In this document: piece after piece, positions 9,301 to 19,870 of the stretch
Numbering within the stretch: the stretch's first letter is position 1
Layout: every line of letters starts with the position of its first letter
Source: Ectocarpus siliculosus
Taxonomy: Eukaryota; Sar; Phaeophyceae; Ectocarpales; Ectocarpaceae
Assembly (NCBI GenBank): GCA_000310025.1
Contig: FN648498.1
Span: 268,280 to 320,925 of the forward strand
Length of the DNA stretch: 52,646 nucleotides
Reading direction: 5' to 3'
The notes under the pieces: model-generated
Database searches by the model: none
What the model was told of the DNA's origin: nothing
Seen by the model: the letters and a program-made list of their open reading frames with translations, nothing else
Program-made: the position numbers and the translations under genes

Positions 9301-11988
9301 TGGTCGTGCCAATGTGAAAACTGGAAGGCGGTCGTCTCTATTCTACGCGTTCTCAGTCGGTAGAACGTTGTTTGGAATCAGGTTCATTCAACCAACGGAA
9401 GATTTAGGTTGGGCTTGGCGTCTTCGCGAATCAGTGAGACCCCCATGGAACGTAGCGCTTACTTGGCGCCATGTCTTCACAGCGCTTTCGGGGCACGGAA
9501 CGAAAACCGCCGCTCAACCTTGCAGTCAGAAAGCTGCAACCGGTGTATAGCAGACTCCCACGGCAGGATGGGACCAGAGTCCCCACTGGTCTTTGTGTGT
9601 ATGTTCGCAACCGCAATATCGACTGCCGACAGGGTAACATTGCACCCAGCAGCAGCGACGAGGAGAGTGTCACACAACCGTTTCGAGTAAGGACCAACCA
9701 AGACATCCGAGTTGTTGGTGTTTCCTTTGTCTTCATGTTCGTGATCCTGCAAAACCACCTAAAATAACGTGGATGCTGCCCTGGCACATCCCTGCATCTA
9801 TTCTTCTTCGAAGCATCTTGACGGCATACTGCAGCCTTCGCATATATATATCGCTGAAACAACGGCGTCATTATCAATTGCCTTCAGACAACGAACACAT
9901 CGATTGCACGACGATAGTCCGTTATTAAGTATCCTCGTCCTATCTGAGCGGCGAACCTGTACAGTTGTTTCTTTGCCGCCAGCGACGACACCTCTGCTGT
10001 GGGGCTTCCTTTCCTTCAACAGCATATTCGGTATTCAACGACGCCACGTCACACAGACCGTTCGAGCACATCGACTTTTGGAATTTATCAACTTGTTCAC
10101 AGATGTTATCCCCATGAACCGTATTCACCGCGACTACACGCAACGTGCTCAACGGGGGGGGGATATACACCGAAGGAATTGCGTTGGTAGACAAAGGGTG
10201 ACAGGGTCGCAAGCATGAGACCCTCCTCTGCGTACAAGAAGAATGTGACTTGTTTTCGCGTGCTTCTCGCCCTCGTACCCCTATCAGTTCCGGTACATGA
10301 AAAATCCAGGTCTGTCCTCGGCGCTCTACAACACGTTTCGTTCTCATACAACAGTTACCGCTACCAAATGCTTGCTCTTACTGTTAACACGCCCAAGTCG
10401 TTCCCGTGGCTTCTCGTTGCCGCGGATAACATTACCGCCAGAACTACAGACTCCCGTGATACGTCGCTTCCCAGCGTGCCTCAGTAGCCCGGGGTTGATG
10501 CACGTTGCGTCTGTGCCAAAGGCAATTTCAACTCCAAATCATGTTATACTTTTTCTTCCAATGAACTTGATTTGAAAGCTTCGATTTGCTTTTTTTTCGT
10601 TGCGCTGGGGATTTTTGCTTTGGCGACGAGATCTCTTTGGCCGGGGGAGGCCGTGACTTCAGATTTTCGCGCTCTCCCACTGATTGCCTGTACCATCTCC
10701 TGGTCAAGGGATTGACATTGCTGAGTGTACCTCTGGACACGCGTCACCGTTGTGAGACAAACTCGTAGCATGGCAAGTACATTACTGTAGGTGGGTTCAA
10801 CATTATCTCCCACACTATTGACAGTTTTGTTAAACCGCCCGTGGGCCACCCATGGGTCGTCCATGGGCACTTGAACCTAGAACTTCGCCACCGGCGTATC
10901 AACCTAGAACTTCCCCACCGGCATATCAACCTAGAACTTAGCCACTGGCATATCAATCCAGCACGTATCGTGTGGGGTTGGGGCTAGGGTTACGGTTAAC
11001 GTTAGGGTTATTATTAGCCGCTATAGTGCCCGTCCCAAAGCAGTTATTCTATTGTTAAGGAGTATACTGGTTTGATTCAAGGGCTCTCATTGGCCGCCCA
11101 TGGGCCGCCCATGGGCTGTCCGCGGACTGCCCATGAGCACGCTCATGGGCATGCCCATGGGCCTAACAGGGTGCCCATGGGCGGCCCATGGGTCACCCAT
11201 GGGTCACCCATGGGAGTCCCATAGGTCGTTTGAGAAACTGTAGAAAGTGTAGGAGACGTTGAACACGGGGCGGGGCAAGCATTGATTCGTTGACCGGAAA
11301 AAAAAATAGAGAGTGGCCACTTTCTCTCATTTATAAAGGCAAGAATGTCACCGTCAGCAGCAAGTGTCCACTAGTGTAGTGATATAGTGATATGGCAATG
11401 AGACGAAGCAGCAGCGCGGACGATCCGGATTCAAGATTGCATGATGCTCCACTTATCTAGTAACAGGAACACAATATTGTCTTGAATTGATACCCTCGAA
11501 ACTGCCCGATTTGTTTTGCTGCAATCACTAGACTTTCACCCGCTACACGCGCTGTTCGATGGAAGAGGAGACCGCAGCCTCTTCTTCGTTTCGCTCGTAC
11601 CAACACTGAACTGGTCGAAATTTGTTTGTATTGTATGGCGTTTGAAATAAGTTCAATCAATCGATCAGCCAACAGCAGTGCGCCAGTTTCTTCCCAGAAT
11701 TTCGAATCGACTTTCGTCGCCCACATAACTTGCACAGGTTGCACTGATCACAGAGTACCGACTCTTACTACAACTGGCTTCGATATCCCGTAGTATATCC
11801 TGTAAGGGTCTCACTTGACAAGTGGGCCCGGTTTGGGAGCGACGAGCACCAGCGACGAGCCCGCCGGACATTGCTTGTTTAGCATGAGTACGCCCACAGA
11901 ATTCGTAGACAACGCGCCCATCATCGTAGCAAGGCCGTGTACACCCTGGGAGGCCGCACAGCACAGGTTTACTCTCCTTGGCGCCCAT
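5809..11988 (-). CDS. Poly(ADP-ribose) polymerase with two N-terminal Cys/His motifs
   Basis: PARP-type ADP-ribosyltransferases transfer ADP-ribose from NAD+ to proteins or nucleic acids, usually in stress or DNA-damage signalling. Inferred exons are 11988-11815, 8933-8742, 8208-7972, 7397-7281, 6970-6791, 6541-6407 and 5898-5809, giving 374 residues. Every junction is GT-AG in phase 0. The start chosen is the ATG of MGAKESK. Two related motifs (CGLPGCTRPCYDD...EFCGRTH and CQLHGCSRPCFFD...DFCSKSH) are followed by the catalytic domain. Triad candidates are H225 (RRFHGTS), Y283 (RYGEGLYFSSVSGKS) and E354 (HDELVAY). Retention of Glu fits polymer-forming PARPs. A further Cys cluster (PCSSKACNVCNIC) lies inside the catalytic domain and may bind zinc. 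Intron 1 is 2.9 kb. The start and the exon 3 acceptor are the least certain points. Confidence 0.85.
10874..10954. repeat. 27-bp tandem repeat, three copies
   Basis: Three consecutive 27-bp units beginning 'aacctagaac' and ending 'gtatc' or 'atatc' differ at a few positions. They lie within intron 1 of the minus-strand PARP gene. Read on the minus strand they give a 9-residue periodic peptide, which I consider incidental. Confidence 0.85.
10984..11010. repeat. Degenerate telomere-like TTAGGG units
   Basis: The segment contains ctagggtta, cggttaac and gttagggtta, i.e. imperfect TTAGGG-type units inside intron 1 of the PARP gene. Similar short arrays occur at 29561-29576 and 50041-50057. Confidence 0.5.
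11090..11222. repeat. Cluster of CCCATGGG palindromes
   Basis: About ten CCCATGGG-like or CCCATGAG-like octamers are packed into roughly 130 bp, spaced mostly 8-14 bp apart, and further copies lie at about 10850-10866. Each unit is self-complementary, so the block can form many alternative hairpins. It lies inside intron 1 of the PARP gene. Confidence 0.8.
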
Positions 11989-11994
11989 CCCGAG

Positions 11995-12011
11995 GACCGC
12001 AGCCTGCGGTC
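11995..12011. promoter_or_regulatory. 17-bp palindrome just upstream of the PARP start
   Basis: The sequence gaccgcag-c-ctgcggtc is a perfect inverted repeat that ends 6 bp upstream of the proposed PARP start codon (11988, minus). It could be a dimeric protein-binding site or a 5'UTR hairpin. No function is shown. Confidence 0.25.
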
Positions 12012-13771
12012 TCGACGCAGGTCTTCCCTCTCTTCGGCGCAATGCGCGAATGCACACGATACGCATGTGCTCCGAGGCAAAATAGATATGCCGACGGGAC
12101 CGTTGATGCCGGCCAATCAAAACTCACGGTAGGTTTGATAGATTTGATTTTTTTTTGGGCTCATGAGATGATCTTGGCTGCCTCTCTCGTCCGCTTCCAC
12201 TCTTTCGGCGTGTAAAGGCAGGGCTTGGACGAATGCTCAAGGGGACTGAGAAACCAGGCGATAGACAAAAGAGGGCAGTGAAGCGTGAGGCTTCTCTCAT
12301 CAACACGGGTCTCTTCAGGTACAAGTACACATACTGCGGTAGCCGACAGGTCTACAACTGTAGACTTGATTGCTGTAGGGTCAGTCAAGGACATCTCTCT
12401 TTGGTCCGGGGCAATAATATCATGTCGTCTCTGTTGTTCCTACCGAGTAGTGGGTTCGGCAACTATAATAGCTGTCGCCTATCGGCCCCCAACTACATAA
12501 TACCATCAACTACAGTTGCCGAGAAGACTACCACCACACGTAGTACACAGAAGGCGTTAGCAGCACATATTGTAGTCATTCGCCAAATCCGCTGCTGAGG
12601 TTTTCACGTTGTCTCGTCTGCAATCCACCTGATTTAGAGTTTTGATTTGAAACTGCTGTGGACTTCATCTATCCCGGCTCGGCGCAATTGTGTCTATAAT
12701 TCCAGCACACCCAGGCCCAGGCTCCTGTAGCAGCACATAGCAAAAGAGACAGCAAGCTGGTGCGAAAGAAACCCGTCCGCCTGCACTCGTGTACCAGGCT
12801 GGGAAGGGCAACGGACGCCCCGCAGCACACATCTATTGACTCATAATGGTTCTTGTTCGACCCTGTTGAAAACCAATCTAGCGCTGTGACCCATAGAACC
12901 CACTGCTTGTATTCGGTGCAGAGCTGTTGTACGGAATCGGAAAACGGCAGAAAGTTTTCCGTTGCTCTAACTTCATAGCGAATTTATCAACATCGATCGT
13001 GTCATTACCCACGAGTTACGACCCACAGCCACGTCCGCAGTACAGATTCTAGAAGATTTAAAGACATAGCTTTGTGACTCCGACAGGCCGTTGAGTGAAC
13101 GAGGATTTCTCGGATGCTGGCTCAACCGCAGAATATGTATCTAGTCTATACGCTTCGTTCAGGTGGTTACAAGTAGTTGAGATATCAATTGAAGGATTTG
13201 GTCAACAAGTTCAGCCTATGATTCTTGGCTCACAACTGCGATGGACCAACTTTCTCTGCTCGGGGCTTCATGTATTTGCCAGAGAACGTCCCAGCAAAGC
13301 AAGCAACTTGTACATCTGGCATGTTTTCGTTTTACAGTAATCTCCGACAGGCCTCTGAAAATTGCTACATCGCCTGCGAGAGAACGTTTGTAAGTTCTAA
13401 ATCTTTCGGAGTTTGATGGAATACATGCAAGTTTGGTGTCGAACTCCCCCCCAACAAACGCGACTTGTCCCACCTTCACACGGAAAAGGCGCGACAAATT
13501 TAAGGTAGATGATTTTCCCCTGCGTATGATACATTCATGAATAAGATACGCTCGTTGAATGCACTTTGTGTGCTCTTCGGGTCGTTTGCTGCTGAACCTG
13601 AATCATCTCCACTGACCACCTGCAGGAGCAAGCAATCAATCCTTGGACAATAATGCGCATCTAGCCGATCCGTATATACCAGGAATACCACATTCCACAT
13701 GATGATTACCCTACGCGAACGTATTCCCCTGGTATTTATTTGCAATCACTACCGAAAGGAACAAAACATAG
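12012..13771. other. Intergenic between divergent PARP and TPR genes
   Basis: No coding segment was recognised. The PARP gene is transcribed leftward and the TPR gene rightward, so the stretch should contain both promoters. A 121-codon plus-strand frame at 12233-12598 has no family resemblance. The palindrome gtctacaactgtagac lies near 12349. Confidence 0.4.
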
Positions 13772-15307
13772 ATGACAACGAAGGAAGCCCAAGCACTGGC
13801 AGAGCAGGGGCAACGCCTGCGACAGGATGGAAAACTGGCCGAAGCTGAGCACGTGCTGAAAAGGTCTCTGGGGATCTTGGAGGCAAGGCGAGGTCGGGAA
13901 GGATGTACGGGGATGACCATGGCATTATCCGAACTGAGTTCTTGTCTGGGAGGGCGGGAGGAGGAGATGGAGCGTATCGCCAAGCGCTGCCTTACAATCC
14001 AGGAGGCCGACCTGGGTCCGGAGAGCGTGCAAGTAGCCGAAACGCTCCTCGTGATAGGCGGATGCCTTTCGCACCCACACCAGGCGGAGGAAGGAGAACG
14101 CGTGGCCAGGCGCTGTGTGGAGATCCAGGAGGTCCATTATGGAAGAACGTCTGCGATGTTGGTCCCCGCCTTAAACCTGCTGGGTTCAGCCCTTTCGCGA
14201 CGATGTGGAAAGCTGGAAGAGGCCGAGGGTATCCTGAGGCGCAGTCTAACAATGGTCGATGAGACCAACCGGGCTGTTGACCCCAGCAAACTGAACGAGA
14301 TGCAGTATCGATTCCTCCAAGGCAAGGTAGGCACCACGGTGTACACCCTGGGTGCCTGCCAGCTGCGAGCAGGGAAACTCGAGGAGGCCGAGGGTACTCT
14401 GAGGCGCGGTTTGGCAACCCATGAGACCGTGCTTGGCCAAGAAAAGGTCGTGGCAGTTAGCATGGTGAGCCCCGGGAATGAAAACCTTCGACGGACGTAC
14501 CCATATGTGCTGCACGACCTGGGTACATGCCTTCTGCGGGCAGGAAAATTCGAGGAGGTGGAGGACTTGCTGAGGCGCGGTCTTGCAATTCATGAGGTCG
14601 ACTGGAATCATGACGGTGTTGAGGCCGCCAACACCTTGTTCGACCTAGCTTCGTACCTTCGACAAACAGGGGAGTTGAAGGAGGCAGAGCAGTCGCTCCT
14701 GAGCTGCCTATCAATTCGAGAGGCCAAGCTTGGTCCAGAGGATATTATGGTGGGCAACGCACTGCTCGAACTAGGGATGTGTCTTGGAGAGGCAAACCAG
14801 TTGGTGAACGCGGAAGACGCTCTGAGGCACTCTTTGAAAATCTACGAGGCATGCGCAGGCGCAGACAATCAAATGATACCCTGCGTGTTGAACCCGCTGG
14901 CCGGATGCCTCATTCAAACCGGAAAGGGGGACGAAGCAGAGTCCATGATGAGGCGCTCTCTTGCGAATCAAGAGGTCCATGTGGGTCGAGATCACAAAGA
15001 CGTAGCCTACGCTCTGCATCTGTTAGGGGTGTTCCTTCGGCAGAGAGGTAAACTGGAGGAAGCTGATGGCTTGTTGAGGCGCTGCATGGCCATCTACGAG
15101 ACTAAGACGGGAACTGAGCATCTTGGCATGATGACCAGCACACGGCTCGAGCTAGACCTATGTCTACGGCTCGAAGGAGAATTGAAGGTGCGTACGGCTA
15201 TGGCGCAGAGACAAGAAACCCGTTTCCAACCAACGGGTGTGAGGTCTCCAGAAGGGGGTGAAACTAAATGCACAGTATGGCTCAGTCGGCCATTTCGATT
15301 GGTGTGA
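13772..15307 (+). CDS. Intronless tetratricopeptide (kinesin-light-chain-like) repeat protein
   Basis: This is one uninterrupted 511-residue frame. It consists of about ten TPR-type helical hairpins of 43-46 residues with the consensus (E/K)EAE..LRRSL.I.E...G followed by A..L..L...L...GK. Examples are EEAEGILRRSLTM, EEAEGTLRRGLAT, KEAEQSLLSCLSI and EEADGLLRRCMAIYE. TPRs of this TPR_10/TPR_12 type build protein-binding superhelices; no enzymatic domain is present. The start is ATGACAACGAAG. The last hairpin is incomplete and the tail after GELK is not TPR-like. A possible donor (AAG|GTGCGT) follows GELK at 15189/15190. The protein may therefore continue, in phase 0, into the PARP exon at 15614. 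Lack of introns stands out against its neighbours. Confidence 0.8.
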   Translation: MTTKEAQALAEQGQRLRQDGKLAEAEHVLKRSLGILEARRGREGCTGMTMALSELSSCLGGREEEMERIAKRCLTIQEADLGPESVQVAETLLVIGGCLSHPHQAEEGERVARRCVEIQEVHYGRTSAMLVPALNLLGSALSRRCGKLEEAEGILRRSLTMVDETNRAVDPSKLNEMQYRFLQGKVGTTVYTLGACQLRAGKLEEAEGTLRRGLATHETVLGQEKVVAVSMVSPGNENLRRTYPYVLHDLGTCLLRAGKFEEVEDLLRRGLAIHEVDWNHDGVEAANTLFDLASYLRQTGELKEAEQSLLSCLSIREAKLGPEDIMVGNALLELGMCLGEANQLVNAEDALRHSLKIYEACAGADNQMIPCVLNPLAGCLIQTGKGDEAESMMRRSLANQEVHVGRDHKDVAYALHLLGVFLRQRGKLEEADGLLRRCMAIYETKTGTEHLGMMTSTRLELDLCLRLEGELKVRTAMAQRQETRFQPTGVRSPEGGETKCTVWLSRPFRLV

Positions 15308-15613
15308 AGGCCAACACAAAATCTCAAGCCATTGCGCTGGCGCGAACCATTTGGTGAGTCTATTGCTTCCCTGGGAATATGAGAGATGGCGTCTAACGCC
15401 TCTCGTTCACGTGAGATGGAGAACTCAAGCTTGGCCGAGCATGGGCGGTATGACGCCACAGTCGGAACCCTGGACGTGCCAAGCGCCAGAAAACCGTCGC
15501 CATGACAAACGTTCCAATGCAATCACACGTTAACCCGAATATCATGGTGTGATGGTGCTGATTTGTGCATATCAACAAATGTCCACCCTGTTGTCCGCAA
15601 CGCTGGTGTACAG

Positions 15614-18005
15614 GGTTGGGGCAGGAACGAGGTGCCTGTTGGGAGCAGCAGCAGTACCTTGCGAATGCTTGACAACAGCGACTGGCAGTACGAGAACCTC
15701 TGTGATATGTTCCACACCCGGTGGCTCAAGCCTCAGCCGGCACGTGGCGTTTCGGTCGTGCGCATCTTCAGCATCCAGGTGCAAGTGCCCCTATTCAGCG
15801 GGAAATGGACATCCTTGAAGAAGCGCCTGTCATATCCGATAGCACACCCGATAGGCGTTGTTAGGCACCAGGACGTTCGCTAGCCTACGTCTTGGACAGC
15901 CAGGAAGTGACGGGCGCTCTTGGGAGTGGGTCGGTGGACGACCAATGATCCTCTTTCAACGTGCCTCAACGCGCCCCACCGGCAGACTCACATGGACGTC
16001 CTTTCAACAAAACCTCCCTTAGCGTGCTACAGTTTATAAGCTTTATCCATGGTCGCTGTCGTACACGAAACAAACTGCTTGTGTATTTAGTTTGCGTGTT
16101 CAACATTTCAGATACCGGCGTTTTGCACTCAATCGTTACTACGTTATTACTCTGGAAGACCAGATTTACCGCGCCTCTCCCTCCCTTTCCGCCGCAAGAT
16201 GCCTCCTAAAGCCCGTGACAAGCACGAACAGTACAAGCGAAATGTTGTGGTCAATCTGCGCCAGCGCTTTCACGGCACCTCCTGCAACGCAGGGTGCAAC
16301 TTCATGATCGACCCACAGGTGAAGAGCTGGCTATATCCTACAGTAGGACCGTAAACGTAAGCTCCTGTGAACACCTGCTTCCAGTGCTCACTCACTTTTC
16401 CTAATCGGTTCGAACAGCCCTCTCTAGCATCCATCGTCTCGGACCGTTTCTGTAAGCTGATATTTGTTCATGCACAGCTCACCCGTCGACCTCGTCCGCT
16501 CGTCCGATTACTGACCTTGCCTTGCGTCGCCGCAAAATGCAAAATGGTGAACCGTTTCGAAAAACGTGTAGGGAGCAACAGCCCCGTGCGGGCTGAGCAG
16601 CTGTAGCGTCTGCAACATCTGCATGCTGGGCTTCAACCTCGGAAAGAACGTCGCCCGTACTGCCCGGGCAACCCGTTTCCCGCTTCGGTACGGGCCGGGC
16701 GTCTACTTAAGCAGCGTGTCCGGCAAGGCAAACGACTACGCCGGGCGCTCGGCCAAGGTGCGCGCTTGGTGATAGCGGAGGGTCCTCGAACTAAGTGTTT
16801 GTACAGCTTGCTCGATAGCAAAACACGTTGCTTCGACGACGGAACCTTGCAATATTACACATCATCCATATTTGTTTTATGTGGCCGAATTCCCCCGGAG
16901 GGGTGTCCTCTACCACAGCAGCAAGTCGCTCTTGACCCAATCACGGCCTGGCAAAGGAAGAGACGTGACAAAATACCGACACCGCCTGTGTTCCCGGTTG
17001 TTTGTCCCCTTGTCGAACACACGCGATCCTCATTTCCGCTTTTTCTTCATCATCACCAGACTGGCAGCGACGGGACAGAGCTGAGGTGCATGTTCGTCGC
17101 CAATGTCGCCGTGGGAAAAGCGTTCAACACCAAGAGTTCTAACCTCCCCCAAAGCGCGTGCCCTCCTTTGGGTTACCAATCTGTGGTGGGAGAGGTAAGC
17201 AATAGCCAACGAATGAAGGAGTTGAGCTTGCCCTGTAGGTACGCTACACGAATGAATGTTCTGGCGTGTATCCACATGGTATTTCAGACCTAAAGTTTCG
17301 GCTGAGACACAGGACTCCTAACATAGCTGAGAAACGTTTTTGCGCCCCCTCAGAGTAAAGCCCTTCTCTCGCCCCCCGCTGTCTTACCAAATACGGCGTG
17401 GTTGTCAAGTCTGTAGCGCTTCCTTCCCCGCGCTTATCTCGGATCCGTGGGGGTCGGGGCAACGCTACCCCTACCTAGACCGAGCAGCATGTGTTGCCTG
17501 GTTGAATAAGGCGTCTACTGGTGCTGTATAGTAGTTACTCAACAAACTATGTAAGAATTGATAATAGCATCGACATAAGAAAGTATTGATCGGCAATAAA
17601 CGATATGCTCGGCCTGGTCTCCAACGTGAAGTGGAAACCCACGCATGGCGAGGGCACCGAAGACCCTGAGCAGGTCAAGCCATGATAGTTGCGCTCGTGG
17701 ACGTTTCCCGCCGATCCAGCTTGTTGTGGCAGAAATTCTAGCGTCAGGTGTGGGCTACGTCAAATGCCGCTGGTGTTATCACTGCCAATTATGATATTGG
17801 TTGGAATGCATGTCTTGCTTCTCGTTTATCATGCAAATCCCTTGATAGGGGACACGACAGCCGATGCCTAAGTACGTTGTCCCCCGTGCTACCTTGGTCG
17901 TTGTCTGGTCAGGTGGGCCAAGCGCTTAACTTCGACGAGGTCGTGGTGTACAAGGAAGCGGCCGTTCTGCCCACGCACCTCATCGTGTATGCTCTGCGCC
18001 ACTAA
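15614..18005 (+). CDS. Second PARP catalytic-domain gene (5' end unresolved)
   Basis: Exons are 15614-15778, 16199-16318, 16572-16757, 17060-17194 and 17913-18005. All junctions are GT-AG in phase 0, giving 232 residues, essentially one PARP catalytic domain. Triad candidates are H80 (RQRFHGTS), Y140 (RYGPGVYLSSVSGK) and E211 (NFDEVVVY). The internal Cys cluster (PCGLSSCSVCNIC) matches the other copy, and the 135-bp exon is identical in length in both genes. No Cys/His motif exon was found upstream. The first listed exon needs an upstream start. Candidates are an ATG at 15387, whose frame stops at 15503 and so would need an unidentified donor, or the TPR gene itself through an intron at about 15190-15613. 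The 3' end (VYALRH, then TAA) is clear. Confidence 0.8.
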
Positions 18006-19189
18006 TCGCTAGGCCGAAGTTGTTTGTGAGGGGTTGTGTACCCGTTGTCTTGACTTCAGACGAACACCAATATTGTCGTGGCGGCCGCGAGTGCAAGCGG
18101 TGTTCATTCCCGCACCTTGCAAGGGTTTAGGTGCTCTCGGGAGTGGCCTGCAAACGCCGAACGGCCACAGCGAACACAAGGTCGTATTTTCCGACCGTGC
18201 AGGTAGACGCAAATGGTAGCAGATGGGCAATTTTGAATAGCCTCGACCGGGAGTGGGATTCTGAGAAGGCGCGGTGGGATGGGATGGCAGCATAATGTTT
18301 TGCGAGCAGCGGTAGTCAGCCCGCAGAAGGTGTCACAGCTTTGAGACGGGCTGTGGTAGAATACGTAGGGACGGCAGCGTACTCTCTGCAGTTAGGAGGA
18401 CGCGGCTCGCCTCTTCAACTGTCAGGTACTGCGGTCGGCAATGGATGACACGTTTCGAAAAAAACGGCGTCCATGATTTTGATGCCGTGAGCGATCGTGC
18501 TAAGTTATTATTTCTCACGACGTCATTTATATCTCCGTGGCCTTTCGAGGGCAGGCTCGCAACGTGGCACATCCCTGCGGGAAACTAGCCGCTTCGGTGT
18601 CCCCACGCGTCTCTGTTCCTACAACCACCAGTCGAGCTAGTCTCATGTTCCAACCAGTTTCAACTTTACATTTTTTCGCATCGGTTGCCAGATACACACG
18701 TGCCAGAGCCATTGTGCGGTACTCGCGATGGTGTGCAAACACACTGAAGACAAACAAGACCACATTCAATGAAACTCTCAAACACTATTGGTAGATTTTG
18801 AGCATCCCCTCGTGTCGTGAATGACGAGGAACCAAGAAGCCTCAAAGGAAAACCACGGGCCTTGCGCCCGTGGCCCATGGGCCGTTCCCGGTGACCAGGA
18901 GCTGCTACAATACTCCAAAACAGTGTCCACTTCGCAAGTTCAACGCCACTGAACATACCTACATTGAATACGGCATTCCGAAATTATCGTCTCACCACTG
19001 CATGTAGCAAATATGGCGACACACATAGATAGTTTTTGCACCCTCCCCCGAAAACCTCAACTGTAGCCGCTCAACTGTAGCCGCACAAAATTCACACCTA
19101 CACGAGCATCGACAGGTGACATACAAGCTATTAGTTCGACGAAAGAAAAGCTCGCAGAAGAAGTAGCATCGCGCAGCAAGCAGCTACCT
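18006..19189. other. Intergenic, no recognisable gene
   Basis: Nothing coding was recognised. At about 19065-19096 the motif tcaactgtagccgc is tandemly duplicated. Confidence 0.4.
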
Positions 19190-19870
19190 CCACATAGAAA
19201 GGAAATCTAAGCGCCAATCAGGGAGTATTCCGCGCCAGGACGGGTGAGCTCGACACAATGATTAGGATTGCTATTCGAAAATCAAACAGACTAGTTTGTG
19301 CGAAGCCCGCGAGCTAAACATTGTTGGCCGCCGACAATATCCGAAAAGGCCACCACGAGCAATCTTCGTTCAGGGCAGAGCGTATACGATCAGATAGGAG
19401 GGAATCGCCGCTTCGTTCTTGTATACCACCAGCTCGTCATGATTTAGTCCGCCTCCCGCCTGATGGTCAATAAAAGGGTGGTGAGAGGAGCCCCAGAGAG
19501 AGACGTGCGGCCTTATCAGGTGATGATATAGGAAAACGGTCGCCCGTACGCCATACAATTCTACGGGTTGTTGGCTGTCTCTGTGTTCAGACCATACATT
19601 GGGACGGTGACAACGAAATTGCTTGTCCATTCAAGGAAGTGCAAGATTGGGCGTGCCCCCCCCAGCCATTCTTACCATTCTGTCTCACGATGCCACAGTG
19701 AGCGAGTCGTCGAGATTGGGTGTCACTAACGCGGCTAGTCTGATCAGTAAATCGACTTCTCCTATATACACCAAGACAATGCTCCTTCCCGAAATAGCTT
19801 GCCGATGAAGTATAGAACAGGGTTCCGAGTTGCTGCCTCCGTGATACAGTACTTGCTGTGAGTGGGAAGA
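19190..19870. repeat. Segmental duplication block B
   Basis: Diverged partner of 5590-6330, containing the 3' flank, the terminal PARP exon and part of the last intron. Similarity fades after about 19870. The upstream PARP exons are therefore not present. Confidence 0.7.
19370..19459 (-). pseudogene. Orphan terminal exon of a third PARP copy
   Basis: After a CAG acceptor, the 90-bp segment encodes GGGLNHDELVVYKNEA and PSYLIVYALP, then TGA. It has the same length as, and is closely similar to, the last exon of the 5809-11988 PARP gene, including the catalytic Glu context. No exon carrying the His or Tyr motifs is visible on the minus strand between here and 25 kb. I therefore read it as a truncated duplicate. 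Its reading frame is intact and it keeps the acceptor site, so it could still be spliced onto another transcript. Confidence 0.7.
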
